Below, one piece after another: positions 15,573-24,423 of a DNA stretch of 64,000 bases (positions within the stretch are counted from its first letter, which is position 1; every line of letters begins with the position of its first letter). The notes below the pieces were generated by a model that saw nothing but the letters and a program-made list of their open reading frames with translations, made no database searches and had not been told where the DNA came from. The translations under genes were made by a program, and so were the position numbers. Source of the stretch: Bacteroidia bacterium (GTDB lineage: Bacteria > Bacteroidota > Bacteroidia > J057); assembly GCA_041391665.1 (NCBI GenBank), contig JAWKNO010000003.1, forward strand, positions 1,426,001-1,490,000, written 5' to 3'.

Positions 15573-16214
15573 TTAATTTGGAAACATTATTCCACTGCAT
15601 AACAAAGTATCAGTGGGCGTAATAATCTGGAAGGTAAGGCTAATATGTCTGTCTGCATCAATACTTCCCGCCCCCGAGACTCTTCCAAAAGGCATATACT
15701 GCTCATAGATATCCAGCACGGTTCCATTGAGAATATTGGCCACGACCTTGGCCGTGGTCGAATCTGTTGCCCGGTTGTTGAAATTGGCCATGGTGATCTG
15801 CCGTGGATTCGGGCCTTCTGTAATCATGAGGGTGTAGTTGATATTTTCCCCGTTACACGCTTCCGAACTGATAAAATTACCGGTAAACTTCTTTTCCCAT
15901 TTGGTTTCGCAGAGGGCCCCTTCATAGCCGGGCTTACATTCACAAATAGCCGTCCCGTCATTTCCTGCAATACACGCCTGTGTTCCGGCTTCGCTGCAGG
16001 GCTTTTGGAGACAAGGATCCAGTTTAATGCTGCATGTAGGGCCAACATATCCCTCCGGACAATCACATTTCCCGTCGAGGCATGTACCTCCGTTGTCGCA
16101 GGTCAGTGTTTCGCAGGGATCTTCTTTACACCCGGCAGAAAATAAACTCATTCCCAGAATAATTGTCCACATGAAAAAACGAAAAGGTTGTCTATTTTTT
16201 TTAGTCAAAGTCAT
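15573..16214 (-). CDS. EGF-like repeat lipoprotein
   Basis: The 213-residue lipoprotein has a signal ending LFSAGC (Cys29) followed by two EGF-like modules. The first is CETLTCDNGGTCLDG-KCDCPEGYVGPTC (about 34-61). The second spans about 68-102 and ends in ECKPGYEGALC. A beta-rich domain of about 110 residues follows with one Cys pair. It is likely displayed on the outer membrane as an adhesion or binding protein. No enzymatic motif is visible. The ATG at 16214 begins a minus-strand run with the haem-binding and DUF2235 genes, with gaps of 76 and 25 bases. Confidence 0.8.
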   Translation of the reverse strand: MTLTKKNRQPFRFFMWTIILGMSLFSAGCKEDPCETLTCDNGGTCLDGKCDCPEGYVGPTCSIKLDPCLQKPCSEAGTQACIAGNDGTAICECKPGYEGALCETKWEKKFTGNFISSEACNGENINYTLMITEGPNPRQITMANFNNRATDSTTAKVVANILNGTVLDIYEQYMPFGRVSGAGSIDADRHISLTFQIITPTDTLLCSGIMFPN

Positions 16215-16451
16215 AATCGAATCTTTTTATCGTCACATAAGCAAAACTAAAGATTGTGGCAACCAAAGACCAGATAAAAATAATTGACCAATGACGTACC
16301 AGGAAGCCGTTCAAATAAAAAAACAGGCCATTCGGGGGCTGATAATCAACAATAAAGCAGGAGTTGTTACACAAGGAAAACATCGTTCGTAGATTTCGGG
16401 TGAACGATGTAGGGAAATTTTATTTTAGTATTTAATTATGTTGTATAAAAC

Positions 16452-16877
16452 ATGCAATTTCATTCACCAAACAACATAATGAGCAACAGAAAAAAACTTA
16501 TATTAGTAGTGGACGATGATGAAAACATCCGGATGCTGCTGGAGTTTCTGTTGCGGAAATATTATAAAGTAGTGACAAGGGAAGATGGTTTGAGTGGAAT
16601 GTCGTGGCTGGCTTCCGGCAATATGCCTGATCTGATTGTCGCAGACATCGATATGCCCCGGTTAAACGGATATCATTTTCTCAAAAATATTCGTGAGAGC
16701 GGTTTATTCGAAGATATTCCGGTGATTATGTTGTCAGGTTTTGAAAGTGAAGAGATAAAAGACAAGTGTTTTGAACAGGGAGCAACCGATTATTTAGTTA
16801 AACCATTTAACCCAGACACTATTTTTCAGACGATTGAAAAGGCGCTACAACTGGCCGAAAATCAACGCCAGGTATAG
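16452..16877 (+). CDS. Stand-alone response regulator receiver
   Basis: The 141-residue protein is a single receiver domain with all key residues: acidic cluster Asp21-Asp23, phospho-acceptor Asp65 in VADIDMP, Ser95 in MLSGF and Lys117 in YLVKPF. There is no output domain. It precedes the pseudo-receiver/sugar-transferase gene by five bases and is very likely co-transcribed with it, suggesting phosphorylation-dependent control of polysaccharide synthesis by protein contact. A second ATG at 16479 gives a more usual length and cannot be excluded as the true start. Confidence 0.9.
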   Translation: MQFHSPNNIMSNRKKLILVVDDDENIRMLLEFLLRKYYKVVTREDGLSGMSWLASGNMPDLIVADIDMPRLNGYHFLKNIRESGLFEDIPVIMLSGFESEEIKDKCFEQGATDYLVKPFNPDTIFQTIEKALQLAENQRQV

Positions 16878-16882
16878 TATAC

Positions 16883-18205
16883 ATGAAAGCCACAAAAGAT
16901 AACATACAATCCCGTGTGACTGATCTCCGGGCAAAAAAGGGAGAAATCCCCAAAGACAAAGCTTACGAGCTGATCATCGAACCCCGTCCAAAGGTTCCGA
17001 TCAAAAAGCTATTGTATGTAGGGGAAAACAGCCGGCGAATATGTAAAAATATGATTGAGCTCGATTATCTCGGGCTTTCGCTGAGCACTTCATTTAAGGC
17101 TTACTGCTGGCTCGAAAAGATGAGTCTTTCTTATTCATGGTCGCTGAAACTGGGCCAGCCCTGTGATGATCTCCCCGATGCAGTCATTTGTGACCAGGAT
17201 TTGCCCGATGGAGATGCATTTTCTCTTTTCGAACAGATCAGAAAAGACGAACACCTTCGGCTTCTCCCTTTTATCGTCATTTCTGATACTGCTGACCGGA
17301 CAGCCAAACTCAAAGCGCTCAAAGCAGGCGTTGACGATTATTATTCGGTCAGTGTCAACCCTGAGCATGTACACAACCGTATCAGCTTTCTCAAAGAATT
17401 TAAGCGGGAGACAATCCGGTTGAATGAAGAGGCCAGGCCAATGCCTGAATTTCGGGTTCCGCTGTTGAAACGGCTGTTTGATATTGTGTTCTCATTCACA
17501 CTATTGCTTTTGCTCAGTCCATTGCTGTTGCTGATTGCGCTGATTATCAAGCTGGAATCCAAAGGGCCGGTTTTGTATGTCGCGAAAAGAGCCGGAACCG
17601 GTTACCGGATATTTGATTTTTACAAATTCCGCTCTATGCGCACCGGCGCAGACAGGGAGCTGGAAAAGCTCATTCACCTCAATCAGTATACCGCTACGGT
17701 GGAAGAGTCTACTATGGTAGCCAAAGAGCTATGTATCGATTGTATTGTAAACGGTACAGCATGTACCTCCCAGACCATGGAGGCTGGTGTTAGCGTTTGT
17801 GAAAAACAGGCACTGTTAAAACACAACGGAAACAACGGTAAATCATTTGTCAAAATCGACAATGACCCGCGGATCACCACATTTGGTCGGTTTTTGAGAA
17901 ATACCAGCCTGGACGAAATGCCTCAATTGATCAACGTACTGATTGGCGATATGTCGATTGTCGGCAACAGGCCATTGCCGCTATATGAAGCCGAACAACT
18001 CACCACAGACCTGTGGTCGAAGCGGTTTCTGGCGCCAGCCGGTATTACCGGACTATGGCAGGTAACCCAACGAGGAAGGGCCGAGATGTCGGAAGAACAG
18101 CGCAAGCAACTGGATGTCGCTTATGTTGACAATGCCAGCTTCCTGAGCGATATGAAAATTCTGATAATGACTATTCCTGCCATATTTCAACGGAAATCCG
18201 TATGA
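16883..18205 (+). CDS. Pseudo-receiver fused to initiating sugar transferase
   Basis: The 440-residue protein is a two-domain fusion. Residues about 36-175 fold like a receiver. An aspartate is kept at the acceptor position (Asp104 in VICDQDLPDGD), but the N-terminal acidic pair is reduced to VGEN and the conserved Lys is lost (DDYYSVSV). From about 190 comes a polyprenyl-phosphate sugar-1-phosphate transferase: a long membrane helix (about 199-222), KFRSMRTGAD, then DNDPRITTFGRFLRNTSLDEMPQ and GDMSIVGNRP. Between them is an insert with four Cys in C-x2-C...C...C spacing (about 286-310). It starts lipid-linked polysaccharide synthesis at the inner membrane. Confidence 0.9.
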   Translation: MKATKDNIQSRVTDLRAKKGEIPKDKAYELIIEPRPKVPIKKLLYVGENSRRICKNMIELDYLGLSLSTSFKAYCWLEKMSLSYSWSLKLGQPCDDLPDAVICDQDLPDGDAFSLFEQIRKDEHLRLLPFIVISDTADRTAKLKALKAGVDDYYSVSVNPEHVHNRISFLKEFKRETIRLNEEARPMPEFRVPLLKRLFDIVFSFTLLLLLSPLLLLIALIIKLESKGPVLYVAKRAGTGYRIFDFYKFRSMRTGADRELEKLIHLNQYTATVEESTMVAKELCIDCIVNGTACTSQTMEAGVSVCEKQALLKHNGNNGKSFVKIDNDPRITTFGRFLRNTSLDEMPQLINVLIGDMSIVGNRPLPLYEAEQLTTDLWSKRFLAPAGITGLWQVTQRGRAEMSEEQRKQLDVAYVDNASFLSDMKILIMTIPAIFQRKSV

Positions 18206-18322
18206 TTTCTCAAATAATCAAATCTTTGTGAGATACCGATTTTAAAAACCGGTTAAAAATCAGTAGCTTTTCGTGTTTTCCCGGAATCACCGCTAATTTC
18301 AGGGGATCGGCAGGGATACAAG

Positions 18323-19681
18323 ATGAGATTATTTAAGGGCTCATATTGGCTACAATCGGGTGTTTATACCTTTCTGGAGCGTTTTTCACTCCAGGTTTTC
18401 CGTTTTGGTAGTTTTTATTTTCTCGTAAGAGGAATGACAAAAGAACATTTCGGAATATGGACAATTTTCCTGATTCTTAGTGCCCTGATCGAAGTTACCC
18501 GTATGGGACTGATCCAGAATGGCCTGGTAAAATTTCTCACATCCACTGACAACCAGAAGATTAAAGGCCGTATTAATACGGCCTCATTAATGTTGAATAT
18601 CTTCATTACGCTGATCAGCACGATCATTCTTTTTGTCATGGCTCAGCTACAGCATGTATTCTGGAATGTTACGCTGCTCGACGAACTGATCTACATCTAT
18701 ATTCTCACGACGATTGTGCTGATTCCTTTTTTCCAGTTTACATTCATTCTTCAGGCGAACTACGATTTCAGAGGGATTTTATACAGCAATGTTGTCAGAC
18801 AGGGATTGTTTTTTTTCTATGTGCTATTTTGTTACCTGGATCCTGACTACCCTTTTCGGCTGTTGCATCTGGCGGCGTTTCAGGTGGTTTCCGCTTTTTT
18901 CGGGTCAATTGTTGCGTGGTTTACGGCACGTAAATACCTGATATTCTCTGCCCGTCTCGATATCCGATGGTTGAAATGGTTGTTTGGTTACGGCAAATTT
19001 GTTGTCGGTACCAACCTTGGTTCTATGTTTATCAAAAGTATCGATCAGCTGATGCTGGGGATTATGATGTCTCCTGTAGCAGTGGCTATTTACGGTACAG
19101 CAATCAAGGTTGCAAATCTTGTGGAGGTTCCCACGCAGTCTATCGCCGCAATTGTATTTCCTAAAAGTGCACAGAAAATCGAAAAGGAAGGAAAAGAATC
19201 AGTCAAGCAGCTGTATGAAAAATCAGTGGGGGTCATCCTTGCCCTGATTATACCGGGGGTAATTTTTGTCCTGCTGTTTCCCGAATGGATACTAAAAATC
19301 ATCGCTGGGGATGAATATCTTGAAGCCGCACAATTACTTCAGGTGACTATGCTTTACGGATTATTTGTGCCTTTCGCCCGGCAGTTTGGAACTATGCTAG
19401 ACGCGATGGGAAAACCGCATATCAATTTTTTCATCGTGATGATCAGCGCCGTACTGAATATAGTTTTTAACTATATTTTCATCAATTTCTGGGGAGTAAT
19501 CGGAGCGGCCTATGCCACGCTCATTACCTATTTGATTGTATTTATCCTCAATCAGATTATCCTTTACCGGGAGATCAAAGTGCGGACCTTCCAGACATTT
19601 GTCTATGCAAAGGATGTATATCGCAACGGATTTATCCTTCTCCGGCAAAAACTCTTTAGTTGGAGTGGAAATAATTCCTGA
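18323..19681 (+). CDS. Polysaccharide flippase (Wzx/MATE-like)
   Basis: The 452-residue integral membrane protein has about 12-14 hydrophobic helices in the arrangement of oligosaccharide flippases. N-terminal FERFSLQ-type and FG---G--YF-like positions are present (LERFSLQVFRFGSFYFLVRGMTKEHFG), and PFARQFGTMLDAMGKPHINF lies in the second half. It would move lipid-linked repeat units across the inner membrane. It lies in the exopolysaccharide run, 117 bases after the initiating transferase and two bases before the glycosyltransferase. Family assignment is by topology and context. Confidence 0.85.
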   Translation: MRLFKGSYWLQSGVYTFLERFSLQVFRFGSFYFLVRGMTKEHFGIWTIFLILSALIEVTRMGLIQNGLVKFLTSTDNQKIKGRINTASLMLNIFITLISTIILFVMAQLQHVFWNVTLLDELIYIYILTTIVLIPFFQFTFILQANYDFRGILYSNVVRQGLFFFYVLFCYLDPDYPFRLLHLAAFQVVSAFFGSIVAWFTARKYLIFSARLDIRWLKWLFGYGKFVVGTNLGSMFIKSIDQLMLGIMMSPVAVAIYGTAIKVANLVEVPTQSIAAIVFPKSAQKIEKEGKESVKQLYEKSVGVILALIIPGVIFVLLFPEWILKIIAGDEYLEAAQLLQVTMLYGLFVPFARQFGTMLDAMGKPHINFFIVMISAVLNIVFNYIFINFWGVIGAAYATLITYLIVFILNQIILYREIKVRTFQTFVYAKDVYRNGFILLRQKLFSWSGNNS

Positions 19682-19683
19682 AT

Positions 19684-20892
19684 ATGACTGAACTGCCGAT
19701 AATCTGCCTGGCTTTGGCGCGTTGGGACGGGCTGTATTCCTCCACTGCCTTTTCCCTGGCGAAAGCGTTTGCCCGTTCCCAGCCAGTTTTTTATATCGAC
19801 AACCCTTTTACCTGGAAAGATGTACTGACAGGTTTCAAAAGGGAGCAAATCCGCCGCAGAAAAAATGCGTTGTTGTATGGAAAGGATATTTATTTCCCAC
19901 TTCCCGAACAGTCAACACATCTGACTATAGTTACGCCGCCCCCGGTATGGCCCATCAACTGGCTTCCACATGGGAAAGTCTATGATTTTTTTGCCAGGGT
20001 CAACAACCGAAAAATCATTCGCACACTTCGTCGCATTCTTAGGGAGAATCATATAAAAAAATACATTCTCCTCAACGTTTTTAATCCTTTTTCAGGGTTT
20101 GACATTCCCGAAGATATCCGCCCTGCGCTTTTTGCATATTATTGTGTGGATGCGATCGGCGAGTCGGTGTATGTACAAAAACACGGGCCTGCGCTGGAAA
20201 ATCGTATGCTTCGCGAAGCCGATATTTGCCTTACCACTTCCACCGAACTGCAAAAAAGCTGTGCGGCAAAAACTGACAGACCGGTTTACCTTCTGCCCAA
20301 TGGCGCAGACGTGAAATTGTTTCGACGGGCGGTAGAAGAAAAATTGCCCCGCCCAGTGGAGTTGGAGAGAGAAACGCGAAAAGTGATCATTTACACCGGA
20401 GCGATCGGGTTGCGGAACGATTTTGAACTGATGAAAAAAATAGCGGAAATTCATAGTGACAAACTGTTGCTGCTGGTAGGGCCGGTGACATCCACTTACG
20501 AAGAAGTCGGTTTGGGTAGAATGGAAAATGTGCGTTTTACCGGTTCCAAACCACTGGAAGCACTTCCGGCTTACCTGCAATATGCAGATTGTGCGATCAT
20601 ACCGTTTCGCTGCAATGCCCTGACACGAAGCATTTACCCTTTGAAGCTCCATGAATACCTGGCAGCGGGAAAGGCGGTGGTTTCTACCCCATTTTCCCCT
20701 GATATAGAAGCCTTTGGCGAGTATATCCGACTGGCCGGAGATCATGAGCAATTTGTGGCGGCGATAGGAGACGCCTTGAAGGACCATTCTCCGGAAGTTG
20801 TGAAGAAAAGGCAGGCGATTGCGTCGAAAAATGACTGGGCTTCGAGAGTGGAGGAGATGAGCGCGATTTTAAATCGCGGGCGAATCTCCTGA
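19684..20892 (+). CDS. Glycosyltransferase (GT4/GT1-type, GT-B fold)
   Basis: The 402-residue soluble glycosyltransferase has an N-terminal domain starting LPIICLALARWDGLYSSTAFSLAKAFA. The C-terminal nucleotide-sugar domain begins around VIIYTGAIGLRNDFELM (about 230) and holds NVRFTGSKPLEALPAYLQYADCAIIPF and the family-type PLKLHEYLAAGKAVVSTPF (about 318-336), where the Glu of the E-x7-E-like motif sits. It presumably extends the lipid-linked unit. The ATG lies two bases after the flippase stop, so the two are co-translated. Donor and acceptor cannot be read. Confidence 0.85.
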   Translation: MTELPIICLALARWDGLYSSTAFSLAKAFARSQPVFYIDNPFTWKDVLTGFKREQIRRRKNALLYGKDIYFPLPEQSTHLTIVTPPPVWPINWLPHGKVYDFFARVNNRKIIRTLRRILRENHIKKYILLNVFNPFSGFDIPEDIRPALFAYYCVDAIGESVYVQKHGPALENRMLREADICLTTSTELQKSCAAKTDRPVYLLPNGADVKLFRRAVEEKLPRPVELERETRKVIIYTGAIGLRNDFELMKKIAEIHSDKLLLLVGPVTSTYEEVGLGRMENVRFTGSKPLEALPAYLQYADCAIIPFRCNALTRSIYPLKLHEYLAAGKAVVSTPFSPDIEAFGEYIRLAGDHEQFVAAIGDALKDHSPEVVKKRQAIASKNDWASRVEEMSAILNRGRIS

Positions 20893-21150
20893 CCATTTGC
20901 GAAAATCATTTACCCGCCCAAAAAGACAAATCACACCGTAATATTAACAACCGGGTACAAATGCTTTTTATTAAAGCCTGATTCTTAGTAACTAAGGGCA
21001 GTGATAATAGGTACAGGTATATGAAAGAAATGCAAAAAAAAGGGAGACAGTCGGTTCTGTCCAGACCAGAACAAATACATGAAAAAATTGTCCTGCTATT
21101 TTGCGTAGGCTTTTTTATTAAAATCGTCTTTCTGTAGATTTGAGTGATAT

Positions 21151-22635
21151 ATGAAACCTTCCCTTTTTCAGTTAGGACAAAAGTCTGGCGGCGCTGCTGT
21201 GTTCGCTATGGTAAGACAATGGCTGAAAGAGGAAATTACCCTCTACAAACTCGACTCCACGTTTGGTTATATTTTCTTATCCGTGCTGGCATGGATAGTT
21301 GCGCTGTTGATCGGCAGAAATGGTCTGGAATTTTCCGTTATGCTTTTTGCGGTCGTAGTGCTCGTTCCCATATTGCTGGGGGCGTTGTTTGACCTTCGGT
21401 TTGGTATTTCCGTGATGTTGATCACGGGTTTTTGCGTAATGGCTTTCCAGCGACTTTTGCCGGAAATCAATCTGGAAGCGTTTTTGGACAGCACGCTGGT
21501 TATTATGCTTTTTGGTTTGTTTATTAAGCAGTCCAGAGAGCGGGACTGGCGTTTTGCGTGGAACCCGGTGAGTGGTATGATTATCGTATGGATCGTTTAC
21601 AGTGTTTTTGAACTGACAAATCCCTGGGCGCGTTCGAATGCTGCCTGGTACTTTGCGATGCGGAGCCAGACGGGTATAATGTTTTTGTTTTTTGTCGCGT
21701 TGTATGCCTTTCGCGATATGAAGTCCATCCGGTCATTTGTGATTTTGTGGATGATTTTTGCTGCGTTGGGAGGATTGTACGGCATCTATCAGGAGTTATA
21801 TGGGTTGCAGGGCTTTGAATGGCGGTGGCTGATGGACGACTATAGCCGTTTTGAAGATTTTTCCACGCTGGGCAGAATCCGAAAATTTGCATTTTTTGCT
21901 GACCCGGGCAGTTTTGGGCTGATCATGGGGCTGAGTAGTTTGGTTTGTATGGGGCTTATTTTCGGTTCAGGAGTTCCTAAACGGAAAATTACCCTGCTCG
22001 CATTAGCCGCGATCATTATGTTGGTCGGGATGTTCACCTCTGGTACACGCACAGCCTTCGTGATTTTGCCGGCTGGGTTTGCGTTTCTCACCTTTCTGAC
22101 ACTGGACAAACGCCTGTTTATACTCGGAGGTGCCGGGCTGATAATAGTGGTTGTATTGGTCTTGATTCCCTCTCAAAGTTATAATCTCGTGCGTTTTCGA
22201 AGCACATTCCATCCGACAGAAACTACGTCATTTCAGACGCGGATGCAGAATCACGAATTTATTCAACCCTATATCCGCTCAAGGCCTATCGGTATTGGTA
22301 TTGGCAGTACAGGTGTGTGGGGGCAAAAGTTTTCCCCTGACACGATGCTTTCTCAGTTTCCCCCCGATAGTGGCTACGTGCGTATTGCAGTGGAAACCGG
22401 CTGGATTGGGCTTTTTTTGTACCTGGGGCTGATCTTTACGATATTGGCTGTAGGAACCAAAAATTATTTCAGAATACAGGATCCTCATCTCAAACGGTAT
22501 CAGGGAGTATTTTTGTCTGCAATCTTTGCGATTGCGCTGGCCAACTATCCGCAACAGGCGCTTACGCAACTTCCCACCAGTATAATTTTTTACCTTCTTT
22601 CAGCAGCAGTGGTCAAAATCCGCGATTTCGAGTAA
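21151..22635 (+). CDS. O-antigen ligase/polymerase family (Wzy-like) membrane protein
   Basis: The 494-residue protein has 10-12 hydrophobic helices and a large periplasmic loop near the end (about 345-410: RFRSTFHPTETTSFQTRMQNHEFIQPYI, GIGIGSTGVWGQKF). It is followed by the GYVRIAVETGWIGLFLYLGL segment seen in O-antigen ligase/Wzy_C proteins. It would polymerise or transfer polysaccharide in the periplasm. It closes the exopolysaccharide run. The 258-base gap before it holds no gene; I see only a weak hairpin followed by six T at about 21106-21118, possibly separating it from the upstream transcript. Confidence 0.85.
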   Translation: MKPSLFQLGQKSGGAAVFAMVRQWLKEEITLYKLDSTFGYIFLSVLAWIVALLIGRNGLEFSVMLFAVVVLVPILLGALFDLRFGISVMLITGFCVMAFQRLLPEINLEAFLDSTLVIMLFGLFIKQSRERDWRFAWNPVSGMIIVWIVYSVFELTNPWARSNAAWYFAMRSQTGIMFLFFVALYAFRDMKSIRSFVILWMIFAALGGLYGIYQELYGLQGFEWRWLMDDYSRFEDFSTLGRIRKFAFFADPGSFGLIMGLSSLVCMGLIFGSGVPKRKITLLALAAIIMLVGMFTSGTRTAFVILPAGFAFLTFLTLDKRLFILGGAGLIIVVVLVLIPSQSYNLVRFRSTFHPTETTSFQTRMQNHEFIQPYIRSRPIGIGIGSTGVWGQKFSPDTMLSQFPPDSGYVRIAVETGWIGLFLYLGLIFTILAVGTKNYFRIQDPHLKRYQGVFLSAIFAIALANYPQQALTQLPTSIIFYLLSAAVVKIRDFE

Positions 22636-22658
22636 TTTGAGACCGGAATATTGACAAC

Positions 22659-23816
22659 ATGAAAGAAACACCTTCTTACCAAGAGCAGTGGACAGACGCG
22701 TGGCTCGATAAAGCCCGCTTCCGCACAGATCCCGCGGCTGATGCCGTGGTTGCGTCAATCGTTGATACGTATGGTCCCAGGAAAGCGCAGGAAATCTTTG
22801 AGGTTCTGATCCGGAATGTAGGCATTCCATACGAACAACTTCCTGAGCAAACCCAGGATTTTTTCACAGCACACCATCGATTGCCAGTATGGGCAGACAA
22901 GGAGAAGATCCGCCTGGCAGAAAAGGTTTTCCTCGATCATGGCCCCAAGTTTCTGGTGTTTTTATATTACAAATCTCTTCCTACGGTGTACTCCTGTAAG
23001 AATGGAGCACCGGTGTTGACGCAAACCGGCAGGTTGGCGTTGGACAGAGAAGGGCTGGAAAAATTTACACGCCGTATAGCCGAAACAGGTCAGTTTCTGC
23101 TCGATGTCATGACAAAGGGCGGGCTCACTGATGAAGGGAAAGGCGTAAATGCGATTCTGAAGGTCAGGCTGATCCATGCAGCGATTCGCAGTTTTATCCT
23201 TTTAGGTGAATGGGACACAGCCACGCGGGGAAAGCCGATCAATCAGGAAGATATGGCGATTACGCTGATGACTTTTTCGATTAGTATGATAGATTCGATG
23301 CCGAAGTTTGGGTTGGATCTTGGCGAAAAAGAATCTGAAGCCTTTTTACATGCGTGGAAGGTTGCCGGGCATCTGATGGGGTTGGAGGCCGAATTATTGC
23401 CCGACTCGGTAGAAGCTGGGCGTTATCTGCACGACAAGATCCTTTCGAGGCAGTCTGGGACGTCGGAAGACGGGCTTATATTGACACAAGCGCTTATTTC
23501 ATTTGTCGCACAGGCTGCGCCGGGGAAGATCCTGGATCCTGCGCCACAGATTTTGATGCGATACCTTATTGGAGACCATTTGGCGGATATGATGGGGGTC
23601 GAATCGCGTAAAGGCTGTTTGGGCTGGCTGGTTCCGCATAGTTTGAAGTCATTGTTTAGCTATACCGAGCGAATGGAAGACCGTCAGGAACCGGTAGCGT
23701 GGGTGATGGAGCGGGTAGCAGCCCATTTGCTGGAAAAAATGGTCGGTTATTTTGATCATTATAAAGGACGGAAATTTGAGATCGACCCAGAGTTGAGGCG
23801 TCATTGGGAAGTGTAG
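22659..23816 (+). CDS. MpaB/rubber-oxygenase-type haem oxygenase (DUF2236)
   Basis: The 385-residue protein belongs to the oxygenase MpaB/latex-clearing family. Visible are DFFTAHHRLPVWAD (about 68-80) and KVRLIHAAIR (168-177), with Lys168, Arg170 and His173 in the region that holds the haem axial Lys and catalytic Arg in latex clearing protein. NQEDMAITLMTF (195-206) and FLHAWKVAGHLMGLEAELLPDS (His231, His238) follow. The family uses b-type haem for oxidative C=C cleavage or related chemistry. No signal peptide is present. It starts 24 bases after the polymerase, possibly co-transcribed, but its substrate and link to polysaccharide are unknown. Confidence 0.85.
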   Translation: MKETPSYQEQWTDAWLDKARFRTDPAADAVVASIVDTYGPRKAQEIFEVLIRNVGIPYEQLPEQTQDFFTAHHRLPVWADKEKIRLAEKVFLDHGPKFLVFLYYKSLPTVYSCKNGAPVLTQTGRLALDREGLEKFTRRIAETGQFLLDVMTKGGLTDEGKGVNAILKVRLIHAAIRSFILLGEWDTATRGKPINQEDMAITLMTFSISMIDSMPKFGLDLGEKESEAFLHAWKVAGHLMGLEAELLPDSVEAGRYLHDKILSRQSGTSEDGLILTQALISFVAQAAPGKILDPAPQILMRYLIGDHLADMMGVESRKGCLGWLVPHSLKSLFSYTERMEDRQEPVAWVMERVAAHLLEKMVGYFDHYKGRKFEIDPELRRHWEV

Positions 23817-23844
23817 GGCGTAGTATGCCCAACTGGTCAGCCAT

Positions 23845-23877
23845 AAAAAAGCCGGAGATCTTTGGGGATCTCCGGCT
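23845..23877 (-). terminator. Rho-independent terminator for the small secreted-protein gene
   Basis: Perfect 11-bp arms AGCCGGAGATC (23850-23860) and GATCTCCGGCT (23867-23877) enclose a 6-nt loop. On the minus strand the hairpin is followed by six T (from 23850 down), directly after the stop of the gene at 23900. It may also stop plus-strand transcripts from the MpaB-type gene, though without a T run. Confidence 0.85.
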
Positions 23878-23899
23878 GTAATAATGCTCTTTCCAATGC

Positions 23900-24319
23900 C
23901 TACTTTGTAGCGATGTAGTCGATATTGTGCCAGCCGGGGACAATGCCACTGCTGCTGTCTCCATATCTTACATACGCATAGTTGCCACTCAGTGTATTGC
24001 CATTGACCGTGCCCTGAATCATATAAACAGATTTGTTGCTATTGGCCAAAACTGCGACAAAACGATTGTTGCCTACACGGCCTTTCATAATGTGCGCCGA
24101 CCACTCTGATTGAAAGCCTGACATGGTTACGGTGATTTCGTCACCTGTCTGGGCAATGGTAAAGGTTGTGCTGCCTGCTATTGCATTTTCTACCGGTGTG
24201 CGATCAAGGAAAACTTCTTTTCCCTTAAACTTCATGGTATAGGTACCGGCGATATTTTGTGCGTGCAGGGACATGAAAGCAGAAAGAATAACGAAGGTCA
24301 GAACAATGAGATTTTTCAT
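23900..24319 (-). CDS. Small secreted protein, function unknown
   Basis: The 139-residue protein has a clean signal peptide (MKNLIVLTFVILSAFMSLHA, cleavage near residue 20). The mature domain of about 118 residues is rich in short beta strands and alternating polar residues (TFTIAQTGDEITVTMSGF, MIQGTVNGNTLSGNYAYVRYGD), resembling the small beta-barrel domains of secreted Bacteroidota proteins. It has no cysteine and no catalytic motif. A strong terminator follows it. It is transcribed alone from the gap upstream of 24319. Confidence 0.65.
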   Translation of the reverse strand: MKNLIVLTFVILSAFMSLHAQNIAGTYTMKFKGKEVFLDRTPVENAIAGSTTFTIAQTGDEITVTMSGFQSEWSAHIMKGRVGNNRFVAVLANSNKSVYMIQGTVNGNTLSGNYAYVRYGDSSSGIVPGWHNIDYIATK

Positions 24320-24423
24320 AATTTTTAAGCTCTGTTTGTTGGTGATAACTGAAATACACCTATTGGTATCTGACCAAACCGAAAACGTAACTTGTATTTA
24401 CTTTTTTTTTCTGTTACGGAATC

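Noticed and set aside
16201..16383. 60-codon minus-strand frame with a hydrophobic middle
   Set aside because: It overlaps the start of the EGF lipoprotein gene, has no family resemblance and lies in a promoter-like AT-rich gap.
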